DNA from: Escarpia spicata
Lineage: Eukaryota > Annelida > Polychaeta > Sabellida > Siboglinidae
Direction of reading: 5' to 3'
NCBI GenBank assembly: GCA_963995525.1
Contig: OZ023208.1
Span: forward strand, 19,045,658-19,109,657
DNA: 64,000 nucleotides
The first letter of the stretch is position 1, and each line of letters starts with the position of its first letter. The notes under the pieces were generated by a model. That model did no database searches. It was not told the DNA's origin and was given only the letters and a program-made list of their open reading frames with translations. Positions 1-13,169 of this stretch are shown here, piece by piece. Position numbers and translations under genes: made by a program.

Positions 1-226
1 TCAAAGTGTTCGAAAAAAATTGATGCATATCACAGCAAAACGGTATTTGTAGTGCACTTTTTTCGGCGGAAGGATCCTTAATGTGATCTTACTCCAAATA
101 TATGTTTTGCATGTTACAAATCTTCACGAAGGCTAGACTATTATCAAGCTACACACATAAGTAGATTAACCACAAATGGGATTGCATGTTACCGTTTTAT
201 CTCCGTCACGGAAGTTACAAGAACAT

Positions 227-236
227 ATTACGTAAT
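227..236. other. Example of recurrent ATTACGTAAT palindrome
   Basis: This perfect 10-bp palindrome lies in many family A monomers (next copies 554-563 and so on, once per monomer). It fits the RTTAYGTAAY consensus known for NFIL3/E4BP4, Vrille and PAR-type bZIP factors. Some A subtypes have ATTACGTAAG or ATTACGAAAG instead, and B monomers have AGTACGTAAG, AGTACATAAG or AGTACGTTAG, so the full site is subtype-specific. Binding is inference only. Confidence 0.5.
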
Positions 237-989
237 TTATAGGTGTGAAAACTCATCCCCATTTGATGTTTTATCTTGTCTAAAGCAGCAGTACATTCAG
301 TACTCACGAAACAAACATGTCCCATGTCAAAGTGTTCGAAAAAAAGTTATGCATATCACAGCAAAACGGTATTTTTAGTGAACTTTTTTTCGGCGGACGG
401 ATCCTTAATGTGGTCTTACCCCAAATATATCTTTTGCATGTTACAAATCTTCACGAAGGCTATATTGATATCAAGCTACACACATGACTAGATTAACCAC
501 AAATGAGAATGCATGTTCCCGTTTTATCTCCGTCACGTAAGTTACAAGAACATATTACGTAATTTATAGGTGTGAAAACTCATCCCCGTTTGATGTTTTA
601 TGTTGTCTAAAGCAGCAGTACATTCAGTACCCACGAGACAAACATGTCCCATGTCAAAGTGTTCGAAAAAAATTGATGCATATCACAGCAAAACGGTATT
701 TGTAGTGCACTTTTTTCGGCGGAAGGATCCTTAATGTGGTCTTACCCCAAATAGATATTTTGCATGTTACAAATCTTCACGAAGGCTAGACTGATATCAA
801 ACTACACACATAATTAGATTAACCACAAATGGGATTGCATGTTACCGTTTTATCTCCGTCACGTAAGTTACAAAAACATATTACGTAATTTATAGGTGTG
901 AAAACTCATCCCCATTTGATGTTTTATCTTGTCTAAAGCAGCAGTACATTCAGTACTCACGAAACAAACATGTCCCATGTCAAAGTGTT

Positions 990-1044
990 CGAAAAAAAGT
1001 TATGCATATCACAACAAAACGGTATTTTTAGTGAACTTTTTTCG
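990..1044. other. Example of conserved inverted repeat in family A
   Basis: CGAAAAAA at 990-997 and TTTTTTCG at 1037-1044 are exact reverse complements separated by 39 bp. The pair recurs in nearly every A monomer. In B monomers both arms are replaced (CCACAAAAATTC and CTCTTTTGGCGG). The A/T runs could also bend DNA or help position nucleosomes. Confidence 0.6.
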
Positions 1045-3119
1045 GCGGACGGATCCTTAATGTGGTCTTACCCCAAATATATCTTTTGCATGTTACAAAT
1101 CTTCACGAAGGCTATATTGATATCAAGTTACACACATGACTAGATTAAACCCAAATGAGAATGCATGTTCCCGTTTTATCTCCGTCACGTAAGTTACAAG
1201 AACATATTACGTAATTTATAGGTGTGAAAACTCATCCCCGTTTGATGTTTTATGTTGTCTAAAGCAGCAGTACATTCAGTACCCACGAGACAAACATGTC
1301 CCATGTCAAAGTGTTCGAAAAAAATGGATGCATATCACAGCAAAACGGTATTTGTAGTGCACTTTTTTCGGCGGAAGGATCCTTAATGTGATCTTACCCC
1401 AAATAGATGTTTTGCATGTTACATATCTTCACGAAGGCTAGACTGATATCAAGCTACACACATAACTAGATTAACCACACATGGGATTGCATGTTACCGT
1501 TTTATCTCCGTCACGGAAGTTACAAGAACATATTTCGTAATTTATAGGTTTGAAAACTCATCCCCATTTGATGTTTTATCTTGTCTAAAGCAGCAGTACA
1601 TTCAGTACTCACGAAACAAACATGTCCCATGTCAAAGTGTTCGAAAAAAAGTTATGCATATCACAGCAAAACGGTATTTTTAGTGAACTTTTTTCGGCGG
1701 ACGGATCCTTAATGTGGTCTTACCCCAAATATATGTTTTGCATGTTACAAATCTTCACGAAGGCTAGATTGATATCAAGCTACACACATAACTAGATTAA
1801 CCACAAATGGGAATGCATGTTCCCGTTTTATCTCCGTCAGGTAAGTTACAAGAACATATTACGTAATTTATAGGTTTGAAAATTCATCCCCATTTGATGT
1901 TTTATCTTGTCTAAAGCAACAGTACATTCAGTACCCACGAGACAAACATGTCCCATGTCAAAGTGTTCGAAAAAAATTGATGCATATCACAGCAAAACGG
2001 AATTTGTAGTGCACTTTTTTCGGCGGAAGGATCCTTAAAGAGGTCTTACCCCAAATAGATGTTTTGCATGTTACAAATCTTCACGAAGGCTAGATTGATA
2101 TCAAGCTACACACATAACTAGATTAACCACAAATGGGATTGCATGTTACCGTTTTATCTCCGTCACGTAAGTTACAAAAACATATTACGTAATTTATAGG
2201 TGTGAAAACTCATCCCCATTTGATGTTTTATGTTTTCTAAAGCAGAAGTACATTCAGTACCCACGAGACAAACATGTCCCATGTCAAAGTGTTCGAAAAA
2301 AATTGATGCATATCACAGCAAAACGGTATTTGTAGTGCACTTTTTTCGGCGGAAGGATCCTTAATGTGATCTTACCCCAAATAGATGTTTTGCATGTTAC
2401 AAATCTTCACGAAGGCTAGACTAATATCAAGCTACACACATAACTAGATTAACCACAAATGGCATTGCATGTTACCGTTTTATCTCCGTCAATGAAGTTA
2501 CAAGAACATATTACGTAATTTATAGGTGTGAAAACTCATCCCCATTTGATGTTTTATCTTGTCTAAAGCAGCAGTACATTCAGTACTCACGAAACAAACA
2601 TGTCCCATGTCAAAGTGTTCGAAAAAAAGTTATGCATATCACAGCAAAACGGTATTTTTAGTGAACTTTTTTCGGCGGACGGATCCTTAATGTGGTCTTA
2701 CCCCAAATATATCTTTTGCATGTTACAAATCTTCACGAAGGCTATATTGATATCAAGCTACACACATGACTAGATTAACCACAAATGAGAATGCATGTTC
2801 CCGTTTTATCTCCGTCACGTAAGTTACAAGAACATATTACGTAATTTATAGGTGTGAAAACTCATCCCCGTTTGATGTTTTATGTTGTCTAAAGCAGCAG
2901 TACATTCAGTACCCACGAGACAAACATGTCCCATGTCAAAGTGTTCGAAAAAAATTGATGCATATCACAGCAAAACGGTATTTGTAGTGCACTTTTTTCG
3001 GCGGAAGGATCCTTAATGTGATCTTACCCCAAATAGATGTTTTGTATGTTACAAATCTTCACGAAGGCTAGACTGATATCAAGCTACACACATAACTAGA
3101 TTAACCACAAATGGGAATG

Positions 3120-4302
3120 CATGTTACCGTTTTATCTCCGTCACGTAAGTTACAAGAACATATTACGTAATTTATAGGTGTGAAAACTCATCCCCATTTG
3201 ATGTTTTATCTTGTCTAAAGCAGCAGTACATTCAGTACTCACGAAACAAACATGTCCCATGTCAAAGTGTTCGAAAAAAAGTTATGCATATCACAGAAAA
3301 ACGGTATTTTTAGTGAACTTTTTTCGGAGGACGGATCCTTAATGTGGTCTTACCCCAAATATATATTTTGCATGTTACAAATCTTCACGAAGGCTATATT
3401 GATATCAAGCTACACACTTGACTAGATTAACCACAAATGAGAATGCATGTTACCGTTTTATCTCCGTCACGTAAGTTACAAGAACATATTACGAAAGTGA
3501 TAGGTTTGAAAACTCATCCCCATTTGATGTTTTATCTTGTCTAAGGCAACAGTACATTCAGTACCCACGAGACAATCATGTCCCATGTCAAAGTGTTCGA
3601 TAAAAAATTATGCATATCACAGCAAAACGGTATTTGTAGTGCACTTTTTTCGGCGGAAGGATCCTTAATGTGATCTTACCCCAAATATATGTTTTGCATG
3701 TTACAAATCTTCACGAAGGCTAGACTAATATCAAGCTACACACATAACTAGATTAACCACAAATGGGATTGCATGTTACCGTTTTATCTCCGTCACGTAA
3801 GTTACAAGAACATATTACGTAATTTATAGGTGTGAAAACTCATCCCCATTTGATGTTTTATCTTGTCTAAAGCAGCAGTACATTCAGTACTCACGAAACA
3901 AACATGTCCCATGTCAAAGTGTTCGAAAAAAAGTTATGCATATCACAGAAAAACGGTATTTTTAGTGAACTTTTTTCGGAGGACGGATCCTTAATGTGGT
4001 CTTACCCCAAATATATATTTTGCATGTTACAAATCTTCACGAAGGCTATATTGATATCAAGCTACACACATGACTAGATTAACCACAAATGAGAATGCAT
4101 GTTACCGTTTTATCTCCGTCACGTAAGTTACAAGAACATATTACGAAAGTTATAGGTTTGAAAACTCATCCCCATTTGATGTTTTATCTTGTCTAAGGCA
4201 ACAGTACATTCAGTACCCACGAGACAATCATGTCCCATGTCAAAGTGTTCGATAAAAAATTATGCATATCACAGCAAAACGGTATTTGTATTGCACTTTT
4301 TT
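3120..4302. repeat. Two-monomer (652-bp) tandem duplication
   Basis: The segments 3120-3650 and 3772-4302 share CACAGAAAAACGG with TTTTCGGAGGACGG, then TTACGAAAG, GTCTAAGGCAACAG, GAGACAATCATG and GATAAAAAATTATGC, all 652 bp apart. The second copy has private changes near its end (GTATTGCAC and CGGCGTAAGG near 4288-4311). This replaces part of the 14-mer pattern and shows local dimer amplification. Confidence 0.85.
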
Positions 4303-4565
4303 CGGCGTAAGGATCCTTAATGTGGTCTTACCCCAAATAGATATTTTGCATGTTACAAATCTTCACGAAGGCTAGACTGATATCAAACTACACACATAAT
4401 TAGATTAACCACAAATGGGATTGCATGTTACCGTTTTATCTCCGTCACGTAAGTTACAAGAACATATTACGTAATTTATAGGTGTGAAAACTCATCCCCA
4501 TTTGATGTTTTATGTTGTCTAAAGCAGAAGTACATTCAGTACCCACGAGACAAACATGTCCCATG

Positions 4566-7500
4566 TCAAAGTGTTCGAAAAAAATTGATGCATATCACAG
4601 CAAAACGGTATTTGTAGTGCACTTTTTTCGGCGGAAGGATCCTTAATGTGATCTTACTCCAAATATATGTTTTGCATGTTACAAATCTTCACGAAGGCTA
4701 GACTATTATCAAGCTACACACATAAGTAGATTAACCACAAATGGGATTGCATGTTACCGTTTTATCTCCGTCACGGAAGTTACAAGAACATATTACGTAA
4801 TTTATAGGTGTGAAAACTCATCCCCATTTGATGTTTTATCTTGTCTAAAGCAGCAGTACATTCAGTACTCACGAAACAAACATGTCCCATGTCAAAGTGT
4901 TCGAAAAAAAGTTATGCATATCACAGCAAAACGGTATTTTTAGTGAACTTTTTTTCGGCGGACGGATCCTTAATGTGGTCTTACCCCAAATATATCTTTT
5001 GCATGTTACAAATCTTCACGAAGGCTATATTGATATCAAGCTACACACATGACTAGATTAACCACAAATGAGAATGCATGTTCCCGTTTTATCTCCGTCA
5101 CGTAAGTTACAAGAACATATTACGTAATTTATAGGTGTGAAAACTCATCCCCGTTTGATGTTTTATGTTGTCTAAAGCAGCAGTACATTCAGTACCCACG
5201 AGACAAACATGTCCCATGTCAAAGTGTTCGAAAAAAATTGATGCATATCACAGCAAAACGGTATTTGTAGTGCACTTTTTTCGGCGGAAGGATCCTTAAT
5301 GTGGTCTTACCCCAAATAGATATTTTGCATGTTACAAATCTTCACGAAGGCTAGACTGATATCAAACTACACACATAATTAGATTAACCACAAATGGGAT
5401 TGCATGTTACCGTTTTATCTCCGTCACGTAAGTTACAAAAACATATTACGTAATTTATAGGTGTGAAAACTCATCCCCATTTGATGTTTTATCTTGTCTA
5501 AAGCAGCAGTACATTCAGTACTCACGAAACAAACATGTCCCATGTCAAAGTGTTCGAAAAAAAGTTATGCATATCACAACAAAACGGTATTTTTAGTGAA
5601 CTTTTTTCGGCGGACGGATCCTTAATGTGGTCTTACCCCAAATATATCTTTTGCATGTTACAAATCTTCACGAAGGCTATATTGATATCAAGTTACACAC
5701 ATGACTAGATTAACCACAAATGAGAATGCATGTTCCCGTTTTATCTCCGTCACGTAAGTTACAAGAACATATTACGTAATTTATAGGTGTGAAAACTCAT
5801 CCCCGTTTGATGTTTTATGTTGTCTAAAGCAGCAGTACATTCAGTACCCACGAGACAAACATGTCCCATGTCAAAGTGTTCGAAAAAAATGGATGCATAT
5901 CACAGCAAAACGGTATTTGTAGTGCACTTTTTTCGGCGGAAGGATCCTTAATGTGATCTTACCCCAAATAGATGTTTTGCATGTTACAAATCTTCACGAA
6001 GGCTAGACTGATATCAAGCTACACACATAACTAGATTAACCACACATGGGATTGCATGTTACCGTTTTATCTCCGTCACGGAAGTTACAAGAACATATTT
6101 CGTAATTTATAGGTTTGAAAACTCATCCCCATTTGATGTTTTATCTTGTCTAAAGCAGCAGTACATTCAGTACTCACGAAACAAACATGTCCCATGTCAA
6201 AGTGTTCGAAAAAAAGTTATGCATATCACAGCAAAACGGTATTTTTAGTGAACTTTTTTCGGCGGACGGATCCTTAATGTGGTCTTACCCCAAATATATG
6301 TTTTGCATGTTACAAATCTTCACGAAGGCTAGATTGATATCAAGCTACACACATAACTAGATTAACCACAAATGGGAATGCATGTTCCCGTTTTATCTCC
6401 GTCAGGTAAGTTACAAGAACATATTACGTAATTTATAGGTTTGAAAATTCATCCCCATTTGATGTTTTATCTTGTCTAAAGCAACAGTACATTCAGTACC
6501 CACGAGACAAACATGTCCCATGTCAAAGTGTTCGAAAAAAATTGATGCATATCACAGCAAAACGGAATTTGTAGTGCACTTTTTTCGGCGGAAGGATCCT
6601 TAAAGAGGTCTTACCCCAAATAGATGTTTTGCATGTTACAAATCTTCACGAAGGCTAGATTGATATCAAGCTACACACATAACTAGATTAACCACAAATG
6701 GGATTGCATGTTACCGTTTTATCTCCGTCACGTAAGTTACAAAAACATATTACGTAATTTATAGGTGTGAAAACTCATCCCCATTTGATGTTTTATGTTT
6801 TCTAAAGCAGAAGTACATTCAGTACCCACGAGACAAACATGTCCCATGTCAAAGTGTTCGAAAAAAATTGATGCATATCACAGCAAAACGGTATTTGTAG
6901 TGCACTTTTTTCGGCGGAAGGATCCTTAATGTGATCTTACCCCAAATAGATGTTTTGCATGTTACAAATCTTCACGAAGGCTAGACTAATATCAAGCTAC
7001 ACACATAACTAGATTAACCACAAATGGCATTGCATGTTACCGTTTTATCTCCGTCAATGAAGTTACAAGAACATATTACGTAATTTATAGGTGTGAAAAC
7101 TCATCCCCATTTGATGTTTTATCTTGTCTAAAGCAGCAGTACATTCAGTACTCACGAAACAAACATGTCCCATGTCAAAGTGTTCGAAAAAAAGTTATGC
7201 ATATCACAGCAAAACGGTATTTTTAGTGAACTTTTTTCGGCGGACGGATCCTTAATGTGGTCTTACCCCAAATATATCTTTTGCATGTTACAAATCTTCA
7301 CGAAGGCTATATTGATATCAAGCTACACACATGACTAGATTAACCACAAATGAGAATGCATGTTCCCGTTTTATCTCCGTCACGTAAGTTACAAGAACAT
7401 ATTACGTAATTTATAGGTGTGAAAACTCATCCCCGTTTGATGTTTTATGTTGTCTAAAGCAGCAGTACATTCAGTACCCACGAGACAAACATGTCCCATG

Positions 7501-7670
7501 TCAAAGTGTTCGAAAAAAATTGATGCATATCACAGCAAAACGGTATTTGTAGTGCACTTTTTTCGGCGGAAGGATCCTTAATGTGATCTTACCCCAAATA
7601 GATGTTTTGTATGTTACAAATCTTCACGAAGGCTAGACTGATATCAAGCTACACACATAACTAGATTAAC
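4566..7670. repeat. 14-monomer higher-order unit, copy 2 (partial)
   Basis: This is a near-identical copy of 1-3105 at an offset of 4,565 bp. It keeps the same monomer order and the same rare variants, including the copy with a seven-T run near 4946-4952. After about 7675 the monomer order departs from that of copy 1. Confidence 0.88.
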
Positions 7671-7729
7671 CACAAATGGGATTGCATGTTACCGTTTTAT
7701 CTCCATCACGTAAGTTACAAGAACATATT

Positions 7730-10070
7730 ACGTAATTTATAGGTGTGAAAACTCATCCCCATTTGATGTTTTATCTTGTCTAAAGCAGCAGTACATTCAG
7801 TACTCACGAAACAAACATGTCCCATGTCAAAGTGTTCGAAAAAAAGTTATGCATATCACAGCAAAACGGTATTTTTAGTGAACTTTTTTCGGCGGACGGA
7901 TCCTTAATGTGGTCTTACCCCAAATATATGTTTTGCATGTTACAAATCTTCACGAAGGCTAGATTGATATCAAGCTACACACATAACTAGATTAACCACA
8001 AATGGGAATGCATGTTACCGTTTTATCTCCGTCACGTAAGTTACAAGAACATATTACGTAAGTTATAGGTTTGAAAATTCATCCCCATTTGATGTTTTAT
8101 CTTGTCTAAAGCAACAGTACATTCAGTACCCACGAGACAAACATGTCCCATGTCAAAGTGTTCGAAAAAAATGTATGCATATCACAGCAAAACGGAATTT
8201 GTAGTGCACTTTTTTCGGCGGAGGGATCCTTAAAGAGGTCTTACCCCAAATAGATGTTTTGCATGTTACAAATCTTCACGAAGGCTAGATTGATATCAAG
8301 CTACACACATAACTAGATTAACCACAAATGGGATTGCATGTTACCGTTTTATCTCCGTCACGTAAGTTACAAAAACATATTACGTAATTTATAGGTGTGA
8401 AAACCTATCCCCATTTGATGTTTTATCTTGTCTAAAGCAGCAGTACATTCAGTACTCACGAGACAACCATGTCCCATGTCAAAGTGTTCGAGAAAAAGTT
8501 ATGCATATCACAGCAAAACGGTATTTGTAGTGCAATTTTTTCGGCGGAAGGATCCTTAATGTGATCTTACCCCAAATAGATGTTTTGCATGTTACAAATC
8601 TTCACGAAGGCTAGACTAATATCAAGCTACACACATAACTAGATTAACCACAAATGGGATTGCATGTTACCGTTTTATCTCCGTCACGTAAGTTACAAGA
8701 ACATATTACGTAATTTATAGGTGTGAAAACTCATCCCCATTTGATGTTTAATCTTGTCTAAAGCAGCAGTACATTCAGTACTCACGAAACAAACATGTCC
8801 CATGTCAAAGTGTTCGAAAAAAAGTTATGCATATCACAGCAAAACGGTATTTTTAGTGAACGTTTTTCGGCGGACGGATCCTTAATGTGGTCTTACCCGA
8901 AATATATATTTTGCATGTTACAAATCTTCACGAAGGCTATATTGATATCAAGCTACACACATGACTAGATTAACCACAAATGAGAATGCATGTTACCGTT
9001 TTATCTCCGTCACGTAAGTTACAAGAACATATTACGAAAGTTATAGGTTTGAAAACTCATCCCCATTTGATGTTTTATCTTGTCTAAGGCAACAGTACAT
9101 TCAGTACCCACGAGACAAACATGTCCCATGACAAAGTGTTCGAAAAAAATGTATGCATATCACATGAAAACGGAATTTGTAGTGCACTTTTTTCGGCGGA
9201 AGGATCTTTAAAATGGTCTTACCCCAAATATATGTTTTGCATGTTACAAATCTTCACGAAGGCTAGATTGATATCAAGCTACACACATAACTAGATTAAC
9301 CACAAATGGGATTGCATGTTACCGTTTTATCTCCGTCACGTAAGTTACAAGAACATATTACGTAATTTATAGGTGTGAAAACCTATCCCCATTTGATGTT
9401 TTATCTTGTCTAAAGAAGCAGTACATTCAGTACTCACGAGACAAACATGTCCCATGTCAAAGTGTTCGAAAAAAAGTTATGCATATCACAGCAAAACGGT
9501 ATTTTTAGTGAACTTTTTTCGGCGGACGGATCCTTAATGTGGTCTTACCCCAAATAGATGTTTTGCATGTTACAAATCTTCACGAAGGCTAGACTGATAT
9601 CAAGCTACACACATAACTACATTAACCACAAATGGGATTGCATGTTACCGTTTTATCTCCGTCACGTAAGTTACAAGAACATATTACGTAATTTATAGGT
9701 GTGAAAACCTATCCCCATTTGATGTTTTATCTTGTCTAAAGCAGCAGTACATTCAGTACTCACGAGACAAACATGTCCCATGTCAAAGTGTTCGAAAAAA
9801 AGTTATGCATATCACAGCAAAACGGTATTTTTAGTGAACTTTTTTCGGCGGACGGATCCTTAATGTGGTCTTACCCCAAATGTATGTTTTGCATGTTACA
9901 AATCTTCACGAAGGCTAGATTGATATCAAGCTACACACATAACTAGATTAACCACAAATGGGATTGCATGTTACCGCTTTATCTCCGTCACGTAAGTTAC
10001 AGGAACATATTACGTAAGTTATAGGTGTGAAAACTCATCCCCATTTGATGTTTTATCTTGTCTAAAGCAG
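7730..10070. repeat. 25-monomer-spaced duplicated segment, copy 1
   Basis: This stretch recurs at 15880-18220, an offset of 8,150 bp or 25 monomers. Shared rare markers are CGGAGGGATCC (8219/16369), GAGACAACCATG (8461/16611), GATGTTTAATC (8741/16891), CCTTAAAATGG-type (9205/17355, with private changes), AACTACATTAACC (9615/17765) and CCGCTTTATC (9974/18124). Much of it also matches about 13600-15270 at 5,868 bp (18 monomers). The match to 15880-18220 ends near 10080, where this copy reads CAGTATTCACGAAAC. Confidence 0.8.
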
Positions 10071-10605
10071 CAGTACATTCAGTATTCACGAAACAAACAT
10101 GTCCCATGTCAAAGTGTTCGAAAAAAAGTTATGCATATCACAGAAAAACGGTATTTTTAGTGAACTTTTTTCGGAGGACGGATCCTTAATGTGGTCTTAC
10201 CCCAAATATATGTTTTGCATGTCACAAATCTTCACGAAGGCTAGATTGATATCAAGCTACACACTTAACTAGATTAACCACAAATGGGAATGCATGTTAC
10301 CGTTTTATCTCCGTCACGTAAGTTACAGGAACATATTACGTAAGTTTTAGGTGTGAAAACTCATCCCCATTTGATATTTTATCTTGTCTAAAGCAGCAGT
10401 ACTTTCAGTACTCATGAGACAAACATGTCCCATGTCAAAGTGTTCGAAAAAAAGTTATGCATATCAAAGCAAAACGGTATTTTTAGTGAACTTTTTTCGG
10501 CGGACGGATCCTTAATGTGGTCTTACCCCAAATGTATGTTTTGCATGTTACAAATCTTCACGAAGGCTAGATTGATATCAAGCTACACACATAACTAGAT
10601 TAACC

Positions 10606-13169
10606 ACAAATGGGATTGCATGTTACCGTTTTATCTCCATCACGTAAGTTACAAGAACATATTACGTAATTTATAGGTGTGAAAACTCATCCCCATTTGA
10701 TGTTTTATCTTGTCTAAAGCAGCAGTACATTCAGTACTCACGAAACAAACATGTCCCATGTCAAAGTGTTCGAAAAAAAGTTATGCATATCACAGCAAAA
10801 CGGTATTTTTAGTGAACTTTTTTCGGCGGATGGATCCTTAATGTGGTCTTACCCCAAATATATGTTTTGCATGTTACAAATCTTCACGAAGGCTAGGTTG
10901 ATATCAAGCTACACACATAACTAGATTAACCACAAATGGGAATGCATGTTACCGTTTTATCTCCGTCACGTAAGTTACAAGAACATATTACGTAAGTTAT
11001 AGGTTTGAAAATTCATCCCCATTTGATGTTTTATCTTGTCTAAAGCAACAGTACATTCAGTACCCACGAGACAAACATGTCCCATGTCAAAGTGTTCGAA
11101 AAAAATGTATGCATATCACAGCAAAACGGAATTTGTAGTGCACTTTTTTCGGCGGAAGGATCCTTAAAGAGGTCTTACCCCAAATAGATGTTTTGCATGT
11201 TACAAATCTTCACGAAGTCTAGATTGATATCAAGCTACACACATAACTAGATTAACCACAAATGGGATTGCATGTTACCGTTTTATCTCCGTCACGTAAG
11301 TTACAAAAACATATTACGTAATTTATAGGTGTGAAAACCTATCCCCATTTGATGTTTTATCTTGTCTAAAGCAGCAGTACATTCAGTACTCACGAGACAA
11401 ACATGTCCCATGTCAAAGTGTTCGAAAAAAAGTTATGCATATCACAGCAAAACGGTATTTGTAGTGCACTTTTTTCGGCGGAAGGATCCTTAATGTGATC
11501 TTACCCCAAATAGATGTTTTGCATGTTACAAATCTTCACGACGGTTAGACTAATATCAAGCTACACACATAACTAGATTAACCACAAATGGGATTGCATG
11601 TTACCGTTTTATCTCCGTCACGTAAGTTACAAGAACATATTACGTAATTTATTGGTGTGAAAACTCATCCCCATTTGATGTTTTATCTTGTCTAAAGCAG
11701 CAGTACATTCAGTACTCACGAAACAAACATGTCCCATGTCAAAGTGTTCTAAAAAAAGTTATGCATATCACAGCAAAACGGTATTTTTAGTGAACGTTTT
11801 TCGGCGGACGGATCCTTAATGTGGTCTTACCCGAAATAAATATTTTGCATGTTACAAATCTTCACGAAGGCTAGACTGATATCAAGCTACACACATAACT
11901 ACATTAACCACAAATGGGATTGCATGTTACCGTTTTATCTCCATCACGTAAGTTACAAGAACATATTACGTAATTTATAGGTGTGAAAACTCATCCCCAT
12001 TTGATGTTTTATCTTGTCTAAAGCAGCAGTACATTCAGTACTCACGAAACAAACATGTCCCATGTCAAAGTGTTCGAAAAAAAGTTATGCATATCACAGC
12101 AAAACGGTATTTTTAGTGAACTTTTTTCGGCGGATGGATCCTTAATGTGGTCTTACCCCAAATATATGTTTTGCATGTTACAAATCTTCACGAAGGCTAG
12201 ATTGATATCAAGCTACACACATAACTAGATTAACCACAAATGGGAATGCATGTTACCGTTTTATCTCCGTCACGTAAGTTACAAGAACATATTACGTAAG
12301 TTATAGGTTTGAAAATTCATCCCCATTTGATGTTTTATCTTGTCTAAAGCAACAGTACATTCAGTACCCACGAGACAAACATGTCCCATGTCAAAGTGTT
12401 CGAAAAAAATGTATGCATATCACAGCAAAACGGAATTTGTAGTGCACTTTTTTCGGCGGAAGGATCCTTAAAGAGGTCTTACCCCAAATAGATGTTTTGC
12501 ATGTTACAAATCTTCACGAAGTCTAGATTGATATCAAGCTACACACATAACTAGATTAACCACAAATGGGATTGCATGTTACCGTTTTATCTCCGTCACG
12601 TAAGTTACAAAAACATATTACGTAATTTATAGGTGTGAAAACCTATCCCCATTTGATGTTTTATCTTGTCTAAAGCAGCAGTACATTCAGTACTCACGAG
12701 ACAAACATGTCCCATGTCAAAGTGTTCGAAAAAAAGTTATGCATATCACAGCAAAACGGTATTTGTAGTGCACTTTTTTCGGCGGAAGGATCCTTAATGT
12801 GATCTTACCCCAAATAGATGTTTTGCATGTTACAAATCTTCACGACGGTTAGACTAATATCAAGCTACACACATAACTAGATTAACCACAAATGGGATTG
12901 CATGTTACCGTTTTATCTCCGTCACGTAAGTTACAAGAACATATTACGTAATTTATTGGTGTGAAAACTCATCCCCATTTGATGTTTTATCTTGTCTAAA
13001 GCAGCAGTACATTCAGTACTCACGAAACAAACATGTCCCATGTCAAAGTGTTCTAAAAAAAGTTATGCATATCACAGCAAAACGGTATTTTTAGTGAACG
13101 TTTTTCGGCGGACGGATCCTTAATGTGGTCTTACCCGAAATAAATATTTTGCATGTTACAAATCTTCAC
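10606..13169. repeat. Four-monomer (1,304-bp) tandem duplication
   Basis: The segments 10606-11865 and 11910-13169 are near-identical at 1,304 bp spacing. Shared rare variants are CTCCATCACG, GGCGGATGGATCC, CACGAAGTCTAG (11211/12515), CACGACGGTTAG, TTATTGGTGTG, TGTTCTAAAAAAAG and CCGAAATAAATATT. At least one difference is visible (AGGCTAGGTTG near 10893 against AGGCTAGATTG near 12197). The boundaries are mid-monomer, as unequal exchange would leave them. Confidence 0.87.

Larger units (their letters stand above)
1..4565. repeat. 14-monomer higher-order unit, copy 1
   Basis: The sequence from base 1 is repeated from 4566, an offset of 4,565 bp, or 14 monomers. Diagnostic rare variants recur at this spacing: ATCTTACTCCAAAT near 92 and 4657, an extra T in the T-run near 387 and 4952, GTCAATGAAG near 2488 and 7053, and AATTCATCCCC near 1879 and 6444. 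A few single-base differences separate the copies (for example TAAACCCAAATG near 1148 against TAACCACAAATG near 5713). The match fails near 3110/7675, so only about the first 3.1 kb is duplicated with fidelity. The rest of the unit contains a separate 2-monomer duplication. Confidence 0.88.

Noticed and set aside
200..216. GTAAGT in GTCACGTAAGTTAC as a 5' splice site
   Set aside because: It is a perfect donor hexamer by sequence, but with no open exon before it or acceptor tract after it, and present in most monomers, it is expected by chance.
330..345. RNA polymerase III B box (GTTCGANNC) from GTGTTCGAAAAA, suggesting a tRNA-derived SINE
   Set aside because: The final C of the box is missing, no A box lies at the proper distance, and there is no tRNA-like fold or poly-A tail.
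327..420. CENP-B box in the monomer
   Set aside because: The best partial fit is TTCGGCGGACGG, which has TTCG....A but lacks the required CGGG. No copy seen has the full core.
276..491. 71-codon open frame (also at 4841-5056), and a 61-codon form at 39061-39246
   Set aside because: The frame is opened or shifted by a one-base change in a T-run, and most sister monomers do not have it. It is a repeat by-product.
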